Assembly: GCA_963582345.1 (NCBI GenBank)
Contig: CAUZSN010000104.1
Span: 1-9,461, forward strand
DNA length: 9,461 nt
Direction: 5' to 3'
Source: CAUZSN01 sp963582345
GTDB lineage: Bacteria; Planctomycetota; Planctomycetia; Planctomycetales; Planctomycetaceae
The notes beneath the pieces are model-generated. The model made no database searches. It was given only the letters and a program-made list of their open reading frames with translations, and had not been told where the DNA came from. Shown here piece after piece: positions 1 through 5,812 of the stretch. The translations under genes and the position numbers were made by a program. Positions within the stretch are counted from its first letter, which is position 1, and each line of letters opens with the position of its first letter.

Positions 1-739
1 TTCGAGCCTTTTTGTAGCCATATTTCTTGCGTTCCACCATTCGCCCATCGCGTGTCAAGAAACCACCTTCAGACAACACTTCGTGCAATTCTGGCTGTCT
101 GGCCTGCAATGCGCGTGCGATTCCCAATACAACGGCTCCCGTCTGCCCCGTCGTGCCGCCCCCATGGACGCGCACCCAAACATCGACCGAGCCATAGGTG
201 CCAGTCGACTTTAAGGGAGCCACGACCATTAAACGATCTCGTTCAATTTTGAAATACCGATCAAGAGTCTGTCCATTAATGACGAGTTGTCCATCTCCAT
301 CCTTGACGCGGACACGAGCAACCGACGTCTTGCGACGGCCAGTACCCATTGCTACACCAAATTTGTCAATCTTCCCGCGAATCAATTGCGGGATCTTGGA
401 CTCTTCAAGTTCTTCAGATGCAGCAGGTGCGCCGCTTCCCAAAATGACTTCAGGGGCCGTTTCATCGGCGACCGTAGCTCCGACTGCGTCGGATGGTGCA
501 TCTTCAGCAGGCTCCGGTTCAACATTTTCTGCGACCGCGGTTTCGGAAACTTCGGCTTCGGCGATAGCTACTTCAGACAATTCCAAATCCGTCGGCTGCT
601 TCGATGCGGGCTCCGCGTTCGTTTCCTGCTCGCTTGTCGGTGCGGCGGTCTCTTCAGCCACTGATTCCGAATCGGCTAGCTCCGCAGGACTTGATTTTTC
701 CGAAGTTTCCGCTTTGTTTTCCGATGTCTTTTTCGCCAT
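1..739 (-). CDS. rpsI: 30S ribosomal protein S9 with long acidic N-terminal extension (3' end cut off)
   Basis: S9 is a small-subunit ribosomal protein whose basic C-terminal tail reaches the P-site tRNA. The conserved domain starts near residue 129 with MGTGRRKTSVARVRV and continues through VHGGGTTGQTGAVVLGIARAL to RDGRMVERKKYGYKKAR, where the window ends. By family comparison only about ten residues are missing. Residues 1-128 are not part of the usual domain (E. coli S9 is about 130 residues in all). They are rich in Glu, Ala, Ser, Thr and Pro, with roughly 30 acidic residues, and look disordered. The start ATG (MAKKTSENK) lies 35 bp after the rplM stop, so the pair is co-transcribed in the conserved L13-S9 order. 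No clear Shine-Dalgarno site precedes it. An internal start at Met131 would give a normal-sized S9, but the frame is open and in operon position from residue 1. Family identity is very secure; the start is less so. Confidence 0.97.
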   Translation of the reverse strand, partial: MAKKTSENKAETSEKSSPAELADSESVAEETAAPTSEQETNAEPASKQPTDLELSEVAIAEAEVSETAVAENVEPEPAEDAPSDAVGATVADETAPEVILGSGAPAASEELEESKIPQLIRGKIDKFGVAMGTGRRKTSVARVRVKDGDGQLVINGQTLDRYFKIERDRLMVVAPLKSTGTYGSVDVWVRVHGGGTTGQTGAVVLGIARALQARQPELHEVLSEGGFLTRDGRMVERKKYGYKKAR

Positions 740-774
740 GGGTCATTCGTCTACAACTGAATGGGACGGTTAAA

Positions 775-1266
775 CTATGAAACCAAATATTCAGGAAACG
801 CATCCGGCTGCTGGGCCTGATGCGGATGATTGGAACCGCAATACAGTTTTAGCTTTTTCAACATTTTCCTGCCCAATTTGCTTTTAGGTAGCATTCGTCT
901 GACGGCCTCACGAAGAATCCGTTCCGGATGTTTCTCTAACAACTGGGCAGCCGTTGTGACCCGGCGCCCACTGGGATACCCGCTGTAGCGATCGTACGTT
1001 TTCGTCAACATTTTTTCCGTGAAGTACGGATGTGTCGGATGAGCCAGAGCTTTGCCACTAAACCGCACCTTTGCGGCATTCAGGACGATCACGTAATCGC
1101 CGCAATCCACGTGCGGCGTGTAAGTGGGCTTGTGCTTTCCCATCAGAACAGTGGCCAGTCTAGTGGCCAAACGCCCAACGATTTGGCCATCAGCGTCCAC
1201 AATATACCAATTCGACCGAACTTCTGCCGGTTTCGCCATGTAGGTTTTAGTCATCACTGCAGACAT
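775..1266 (-). CDS. rplM: 50S ribosomal protein L13
   Basis: L13 is an early-assembly protein of the large ribosomal subunit. The 163-residue product shows the family throughout: TYMAKPAEV near the start, WYIVDADGQIVGRLAT at residues 20-35, GKHKPTYTPHVDCGDYVIV around 43-61, TYDRYSGYPSG around 90-100, and the L13 signature AVRRMLPKSKLGRKMLKKLK at about 121-140. The tail ends NHPHQAQQP plus nine further residues. Two ATG starts are possible: 1266 (MSAVMTKTY) and 1254 (MTKTY), the second matching the usual family N-terminus better. A weak AAGAG lies 6 nt before the first ATG, and neither has a strong ribosome-binding site. The gene is followed after 35 bp by rpsI, as in most bacteria. In E. coli L13 represses its own mRNA; whether that holds here cannot be seen, though a palindrome lies about 55 bp upstream. 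Confidence 0.98.
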   Translation of the reverse strand: MSAVMTKTYMAKPAEVRSNWYIVDADGQIVGRLATRLATVLMGKHKPTYTPHVDCGDYVIVLNAAKVRFSGKALAHPTHPYFTEKMLTKTYDRYSGYPSGRRVTTAAQLLEKHPERILREAVRRMLPKSKLGRKMLKKLKLYCGSNHPHQAQQPDAFPEYLVS

Positions 1267-1320
1267 CCGAAACTCTTGGTTTCCTGATTCAACACCGCTT
1301 ATACGGAAACAGAGAAACTA

Positions 1321-1335
1321 ACGACTTTAAGTCGT
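1321..1335. promoter_or_regulatory. Near-perfect palindrome upstream of rplM
   Basis: Arms ACGACTT and AAGTCGT are exact reverse complements separated by one base. The element lies about 55 bp upstream of the rplM start. It could be an operator, or a small stem in the 5' leader if transcription starts further upstream. Dyad symmetry is seen directly; any regulatory role is inference. Confidence 0.35.
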
Positions 1336-1592
1336 ATCTTCAATGTCAGTACTCCGAAAATCGGGACAATTCGACCTCGTAAGGATGACTGCCGATCAAA
1401 TATCCTCACTGGTACGGACGAACTAGTTCCGGATTCAACGTTTCGCAAATATACCCGGGGATGTTGGTCTTAGCGACGTTGTGGCCAGCCATCACTCGCC
1501 GCATCCCGCAGGAGAAGGATGAGACTTCAGGCCAAGAAATGGCGAGAACTGTCCGGACAACTTTGAAATGTTCAAACGAACGAGTGAACGAC

Positions 1593-1690
1593 CAACTTCT
1601 CTAAAGCCGTGCCAAGCCTTCAGTCCTAAGCTGGCGACCGCACATTCGATTCCAACCTGTGCCGGTCGCCAGTCACAACGGCTTCAGTTG
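1593..1690. repeat. Nested stem-loop, possible structured RNA or palindromic element
   Basis: The inner hairpin pairs CTGGCGACCGCACA (1631-1644) with 1658-1672 through 14 base pairs and one bulged C, around a 13-nt loop (1645-1657). Outside it AAGCCGT (1604-1610) pairs exactly with ACGGCTT (1678-1684), and CAACT (1593-1597) with AGTTG (1686-1690). The three stems are in nested order. No T-run follows on either strand, so it is not a textbook intrinsic terminator. It may be a structured non-coding RNA, an mRNA 3' end or processing element downstream of hisB, or a dispersed REP-like palindrome. Strand is unknown. Confidence 0.45.
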
Positions 1691-1868
1691 CCCTCCCAAC
1701 TAGAAAAAGTGGGCATTTGTCCGAACGATTCCCCGCGATTTTATATGTCAGAAACATCGCGAATGAGCAATAAAAGAATCCGTTCGCACCGATGTGTCAA
1801 CCAGAAAGTTTCCAAATTTCAAGAATTCTTAAACACGACAACGAACCGCATCAAATTACCCAGAAAGC

Positions 1869-2456
1869 TTACAGTGTCCCCTTCGAGGACGGCACTCCCT
1901 GCTGGCGAGGATCAACCGTCACAGCTTGACGCAACGCCCGTGCGGTGCCTTTGAATACGGCTTCGGCAATGTGATGGCTGTTATTGCCGTGGTGTAAAAC
2001 CAAGTGCAGATTCATCAGCACATTAGATGCGACGGCCTCCCAAAAGACAGGGATAAGTTGAACGTCGAAGTCCCCAATTTTTTCCGTAGGAAAATCGGTT
2101 TTGGCCACGAACGACATGCGACCGCTCAAATCGACCGCAGCCGTCACCAGAGTCTCCTCCATCGGCAGCGTGATGCTGCCATATCGCGAAATGCCCCTCT
2201 TGTCACCCAAGGCTTCGGCCAACGCCTGGCCGAAACAGATGCCGACGTCTTCAACTGTGTGATGGTGATCGACTTCCAAGTCCCCCTGCGCATCCACTTG
2301 CAAATCGATCAACGAGTGTTTCGACAACAAAGTCAACATGTGATCGAAGAATCCGATTCCGGTAGCAACTTGCGACTGCCCGGTACCGTCAAGGTTCAGT
2401 AGCAATTGGATATTAGTCTCGAAAGTCTGTCGACGAATTGAAGCAGTTCGGGTCAT
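1869..2456 (-). CDS. hisB: Imidazoleglycerol-phosphate dehydratase
   Basis: This cytoplasmic enzyme of histidine biosynthesis dehydrates imidazole glycerol phosphate to imidazole acetol phosphate using two manganese ions. The 195-residue length is normal for the single-domain form. Diagnostic motifs are GFFDHML at 35-41, the metal-binding DHHHTVEDVG at 63-72, PMEE at 98-101, and a second metal site HHGNNSHHIAEAVFK at 155-169. No fused histidinol-phosphatase domain, as in the E. coli bifunctional HisB, is present. The gene stands alone: no other his gene lies in the window, and it is separated from rplM by 602 bp. The ATG at 2456 gives the standard N-terminus (RTASIRRQTFETNI). No clear Shine-Dalgarno site precedes it. 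A 6-bp inverted repeat lies 34-51 bp upstream of the start codon. Confidence 0.98.
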   Translation of the reverse strand: MTRTASIRRQTFETNIQLLLNLDGTGQSQVATGIGFFDHMLTLLSKHSLIDLQVDAQGDLEVDHHHTVEDVGICFGQALAEALGDKRGISRYGSITLPMEETLVTAAVDLSGRMSFVAKTDFPTEKIGDFDVQLIPVFWEAVASNVLMNLHLVLHHGNNSHHIAEAVFKGTARALRQAVTVDPRQQGVPSSKGTL

Positions 2457-2489
2457 ATGAATACCAATAGTTTCAAGGTCCTATGCGGT

Positions 2490-2507
2490 CTGATAATCGG
2501 ATATCAG
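2490..2507. promoter_or_regulatory. Inverted repeat upstream of hisB
   Basis: CTGATA (2490-2495) and TATCAG (2502-2507) are exact reverse complements around a 6-nt spacer, beginning 34 bp before the hisB start codon. The position fits an operator or a leader hairpin. No histidine-codon-rich leader peptide was found, so classical his attenuation is not supported. Function is inferred only. Confidence 0.3.
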
Positions 2508-2632
2508 CCAGTCCACGGGTTAGATTGATCATATTAAATAAGGCTTTATACGTTCTAGGGCACGTCGATTGAAAAATCCTTGGAGAGCTAATTTGATTTG
2601 GGTTTATATCATCCGTCTCTGGTCCATGCTTG

Positions 2633-2863
2633 CTAGCTAACAGCTTCTGCAGTCAGATCCACCGCGCCCGTTGTCAGTCTGAGTACATTTGTTCCCTGTG
2701 CAAGGTCTTGCCTAATGACTGAAACCGGAACACCTTTGTGACTTGGGGCCATTTCAGGATTCTGGTGCGAAACATGCCTGTTTTCTAGAGCAACTTGATT
2801 GGCCACGAAAGAAAAATACAAACCATGATCAAAGCTGATAACTGATTCCAATCTGTGTGACAT
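2633..2863 (-). CDS. Doubtful small hypothetical protein
   Basis: A 76-codon minus-strand frame in the otherwise non-coding region; the frame is open back to about 2899 but without another ATG. The product starts MSHRLESVISFDHGLYF and ends LTTGAVDLTAEAVS. It has no signal peptide, transmembrane segment or motif that I recognise. No Shine-Dalgarno site precedes the ATG, and the frame would run divergently from the lipoprotein gene at 2907. It could be a genuine small gene, the 3' remnant of a decayed gene, or chance. Confidence 0.2.
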   Translation of the reverse strand: MSHRLESVISFDHGLYFSFVANQVALENRHVSHQNPEMAPSHKGVPVSVIRQDLAQGTNVLRLTTGAVDLTAEAVS

Positions 2864-2893
2864 CGCACTAACCTGTTCAAAGTCAGAATACTC

Positions 2894-2899
2894 AAGGAG
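2894..2899 (+). promoter_or_regulatory. Shine-Dalgarno site of the interrupted lipoprotein gene
   Basis: AAGGAG ends 7 nt before the ATG at 2907. It is one of the two best ribosome-binding sites in the window and strongly supports that ATG as a real translation start, although the frame meets a stop after 38 codons. Confidence 0.75.
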
Positions 2900-2906
2900 T
2901 TAATCA

Positions 2907-3539
2907 ATGAAACGAACCGCACTTCAATGGAGTCTACTTGCTCTGCTATCGATGGGATTGCATCTGGCTGGGTGCTCTGTTGAAAGACCGGAATATCGGG
3001 AAGTGTCGGAATCAGAAATGTAACAACCAGCGGAAGACTATCACGACAACCTGTTTAAAGGCCCGTACCACGGCGAACTGATCGAACTAGGCAACCAGAA
3101 ATCCCACGCCAAACTACTCCACCCAGAACGCGACACCGATGTACAAACGCTGACAATCCGTATCCTCGACAACGCGGCAACGACAGCCGTCCCACTTGAT
3201 GCGTCAGAAGTCACAATTAACCTGACACATGACGGAGAGCCAGAACAGTTCAAACTGGCGGTTTGGCCCGATGAACGCGACTCACAAGACACGTCATCGC
3301 GTTTCGTATCCAACGACCAGGAACTGATCAGTCATCTCCACGAAGAAGGTGACGTACGCCTGGTGGTGACGATCAATGGTAAGTCGCACAACGGTCGATT
3401 GCATCATGAGCACAACGGTCATGACCACAATCACGCTCACGAACATTTCCATTCAGGTGATGACGCCCTTGTCTGGTGTGAACCGACCTATTCGACGGTG
3501 AAATTTAATGAGTACGTCGCAACTTTGCGGCGCAATTGA
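2907..3539 (+). pseudogene. Histidine-rich lipoprotein, interrupted by one in-frame TAA
   Basis: The frame begins MKRTALQWSLLALLSMGL and reaches a lipobox LAGC with the lipidation cysteine at residue 23, so an exported, lipid-anchored protein is predicted. A TAA at 3021-3023 stops it after 38 residues. The same frame is then open for another 171 codons to a TGA at 3537-3539, with no in-frame ATG and no early GTG or TTG from which to restart. The downstream part looks like real protein: FKGPYHGELIELGNQKSHAK, VTINLTHDGEPEQFKLAVWP, SSRFVSNDQELISHL, LVVTINGK. It is followed by ten histidines within codons 161-182 and then DDALVW. The general layout recalls planctomycete lipoproteins with His-rich metal-binding tails; that is from memory and not tested. 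An intact start site plus an intact tail suggests a very recent nonsense mutation, a sequencing error or stop-codon readthrough. Its 3' end overlaps the convergent gene by 52 bp. Confidence 0.8.
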
Positions 3540-5545
3540 TCCTCGACCGTGAGCTTCAGTACGTGCGGACCGAGCGAAATTCTTTGCGGAATGGTGAACT
3601 CGTAACTGTGAAAATAGTCACGCCGCTGATTGCGGCACAAATCTTCGGTCGCCGGGAACGAAATCCGCTTGACTAAATCGCCTTTCGGTCCCGCTTTCAA
3701 GATTTCAATCGTCGATTTCAAGATCGTGCGGTATCGGCCGTCCGACGTTTGTTCGCTCTTGAAATTTTCGACTTCGGCGTACAACAGCACGGGTTGCCCG
3801 GGACTAAACTCGTCGCGTTTGAATCGTTCGTAATTTCCGTAACTTGATATCTTCTGGCAAAACACAAGATTTCCGAGCTGTAGTCTGGCCTTTTCCTTAA
3901 GCCGCACGACAGCTGATTTCAATTGAGCAATCGTTTGCGAAGCGCGATCGGAACTGTCTGGCATTCCTTGCGAGTCGAAATAGTTGGCAATCGCCCAAAA
4001 CATTTGCTGCCAGAATTCCTGATCCGCAGGTTCCAGAATCGGGATCGGCTCCAGCGCCCGTCCTTGCTGACCCGAAATAAAATACAGCATTCTCAAATAG
4101 ACGTGTTTTGCGATGTATTTCTGACGCTCAGCTTCGGAACCCGACACGGGGGACGTGAGCTGGGTAACTTCCCTCGCCACCACATCGATCAAATTCTGCA
4201 AGTTGTTGGTCCAGTCCCTTGCAGAGTCCGTTGAAGTTGCATTTGTCGAAGTTGAGTCTTCCGATTCCTGAGCCAGACGCTGAGGTTTTCCAAATTCAGG
4301 ATTCGCCATTGCACTAAATGAATTGTCACCAGGTGCGCTGACGATACTATGCTTCGTTTTGAGAAATCCAGCCGTCTCCTGTCCGTGCAAGGCGACTCTG
4401 CTGTCGGTTACAGGTTTGACTCGGTTTTGCCCCAGTCTACCTTCTAACGAGGGACGATTGTGATCCTGTGCTGATACCGGAGAACGAATACCGTTGGGGA
4501 GATGGACGTCAGTGGGCCAATGACTTTTCTCGATTCCACCGAGCTGGACTGGATTCTGCCCTCCGACATGTTTTATCCCGGTTTTCAAATCCGAAGATCC
4601 TACGCTGGGCTGAATGAGTGGTGCAGTGTGTGCGTTGAAACCCTGCCGATTTGCGTGTGTCTGAGAATCGATTGAGGTCTTCTGAGTCCGCTCGTCGTTG
4701 CTCCCGGGATTCGATTTATCCCACGGACTGGCCGTCCCCAAGTCATTCAAATGTACAGGCCGTCGAGGATTGGGCGCCTGAATTCCGCTATATCCGAAGC
4801 CGGACGCTGAGGGATCGTTCTGCAATCGCCTGTCGAGACCGTCTTTGCTTGAGGAATTGCCAGAACCTTTTGCAGAAGCTTGCTTGATCTTCGGTTCATT
4901 CGACGCGCGGTAGCCCATTTTCCAGGCCTGACGCCCAATTCGAAGAATCCTGGGAACAGACGCGGGATCGACATCTTTCAATTCCAAAAAGACGTTGTAA
5001 CGCTCTTCTGGAGTTGCTTCTTTCAATTCGTCGTCAATCAGTTTGAACAGGGCGGCGTCGTGTGAGACGAGTCTTTCCGAATCGTGTTTCAAAAACCGAT
5101 TCTTCGCTTCTTGCGTCGTATCAGCAGTCGCATTGCCCCCACTACTTACCGACTTGAAGGGGTTGGTCTCGTCAACTTCGTCTGACCACTTTGTATTCTT
5201 ATTGTCGGAACGAAATCGTTTGAGCCACGCAAACTGACTTGATTTTGAAGCCGATGGCGTTTTCGTCTTACTAATACTCGCGTCGGCGACGGAACCTCCA
5301 ACTGCTGACGATCTTTCTTCTGTCCGATTCGTCTTCACCCGTCGGGCCAGCTTCATTGCTCCGACTATGTCACCTTGCTCGGCCAGCTCATTCATTCTTG
5401 CGAATATTTCGTGGGCGGGCTCGGTATATGAATTGGACGCATCCGCCTGTCGTGTGACCGGTTCAGGTCTCTGAACCATCGCACAACCGATCATGCAATA
5501 TAGACCCACAATGCTTGCACATCGAAAACCGACAAACCTTCCCAT
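3488..5545 (-). CDS. Large predicted lipoprotein of unknown function
   Basis: The 685-residue product starts MGRFVGFRCASIVGLYC and then MIGC, a possible lipobox with Cys21, though Met at -3 is not ideal. It should act outside the cytoplasmic membrane. Visible regions are a short helical piece at about 42-72 (EIFARMNELAEQGDIVGAMK); a helical block at about 146-222 (FKLIDDELKEATPEERYNVF); a long Ser/Asn/Gly/Pro-rich, probably disordered stretch at about 223-443; a helical domain at about 444-554 (QKYIAKHVYLRMLYFISGQQ, FWQQMFWAIANYF); and a beta-rich C-terminal domain at 555-685 (FSPGQPVLLYAEVENFKSEQ, ATEDLCRNQRRDYF, LGPHVLKLTVEDQ). The C-terminal part resembles a domain I associate with planctomycete hypothetical proteins, without known function. 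AAGGAA (5557-5552) sits 6 nt before the ATG and supports the start. It converges on the lipoprotein frame at 2907-3539; no operon partner is visible. Confidence 0.85.
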   Translation of the reverse strand: MGRFVGFRCASIVGLYCMIGCAMVQRPEPVTRQADASNSYTEPAHEIFARMNELAEQGDIVGAMKLARRVKTNRTEERSSAVGGSVADASISKTKTPSASKSSQFAWLKRFRSDNKNTKWSDEVDETNPFKSVSSGGNATADTTQEAKNRFLKHDSERLVSHDAALFKLIDDELKEATPEERYNVFLELKDVDPASVPRILRIGRQAWKMGYRASNEPKIKQASAKGSGNSSSKDGLDRRLQNDPSASGFGYSGIQAPNPRRPVHLNDLGTASPWDKSNPGSNDERTQKTSIDSQTHANRQGFNAHTAPLIQPSVGSSDLKTGIKHVGGQNPVQLGGIEKSHWPTDVHLPNGIRSPVSAQDHNRPSLEGRLGQNRVKPVTDSRVALHGQETAGFLKTKHSIVSAPGDNSFSAMANPEFGKPQRLAQESEDSTSTNATSTDSARDWTNNLQNLIDVVAREVTQLTSPVSGSEAERQKYIAKHVYLRMLYFISGQQGRALEPIPILEPADQEFWQQMFWAIANYFDSQGMPDSSDRASQTIAQLKSAVVRLKEKARLQLGNLVFCQKISSYGNYERFKRDEFSPGQPVLLYAEVENFKSEQTSDGRYRTILKSTIEILKAGPKGDLVKRISFPATEDLCRNQRRDYFHSYEFTIPQRISLGPHVLKLTVEDQLRRKVATYSLNFTVE

Positions 5546-5812
5546 AACAGATTCCTTGCAACGACAGCGTCTTTACAACGCAATGGGACGTGCGTAATAA
5601 CAGTGACCGTGTTCAAGATGAGATCACGGATGTCCGCGTCTTGTCAGGACATGGCTTTGAGATGGATGGGAACCTTAGTGAAATCAGTTCTCTCCCGCAA
5701 GATCAGACTATTTCCATGGAATCGGGAACCTTGACGACTCCAAAAAGCGCTGCGTTGCTATCCGAAACGTGAAGTTACTAACGCGAACGGATGCTCCGAG
5801 AGGCCCTCAATA
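5546..5812. other. Gene-free gap between the soxA-like gene and the large lipoprotein (267 bp)
   Basis: This stretch should hold the end of the sox-like transcript and the promoter of the 685-residue protein. A 6-bp inverted repeat ATGTCC/GGACAT (5630-5635 and 5647-5652) and a 5-bp one, ATCCG/CGGAT, near 5760-5792 are visible. Neither is followed by a U-run in the minus direction. No gamma subunit (soxG-like) gene is present, although that is where one is often found. Confidence 0.5.

Larger units (their letters stand above)
1267..1868. other. Gene-free gap between hisB and rplM (602 bp)
   Basis: No convincing gene is present. The part next to rplM should hold its promoter and 5' leader. A TATAAG hexamer on the minus strand (1303-1298) could serve as a -10 element, but no good -35 partner is visible. 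Structural elements seen are a 15-bp near-palindrome (1321-1335), GAACTAGTTC (1420-1429), TGTCCGGACA (1550-1559), a long nested stem-loop (1593-1690), a 6-bp inverted repeat CGCGAT/ATCGCG (1734-1739 and 1756-1761), and AAGAATTCTT (1821-1830). No tRNA, SRP RNA or tmRNA pattern was recognised. No hairpin with a following U-run, as for an intrinsic hisB terminator, was found. Confidence 0.6.
2457..2906. other. Region between divergent hisB and the lipoprotein frame (450 bp)
   Basis: Both neighbouring genes point away from this stretch, so it should contain their promoters. It is AT-richer than the genes. The parts nearest each gene contain an inverted repeat (2490-2507) and a strong ribosome-binding site (2894-2899). 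I could not settle on a -35/-10 pair for either direction. One doubtful small minus-strand frame (2633-2863) lies within it. Confidence 0.5.

Noticed and set aside
198..773. 191-codon plus-strand frame, Ser/Ala rich
   Set aside because: It is the antisense shadow of the acidic extension of rpsI; the rpsI frame holds a clear S9 domain.
1641..1657. TTCGATTCC resembling a tRNA T-loop
   Set aside because: The flanking bases do not form a T-stem, and no acceptor, D or anticodon arms fit; the bases form the loop of the hairpin instead.
1568..1954. 128-codon plus-strand frame across the hisB downstream region
   Set aside because: Its last third runs antisense to hisB, it covers the nested stem-loop, and its composition (Ser, Arg, Pro, Thr) looks like a random translation with no motif.
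3041..3313. 90-codon minus-strand frame
   Set aside because: Antisense of the interrupted lipoprotein frame, with Ser/Arg-rich composition typical of a shadow.
5735..5765. Possible intrinsic terminator for the soxA-like transcript (A-run next to AGCGCT)
   Set aside because: Only about three good base pairs form beside the A-run, which is too weak to call.
5590..5772. 60-codon plus-strand frame in the 267-bp gap
   Set aside because: No ribosome-binding site, no recognisable motif, and no supporting context; probably chance.
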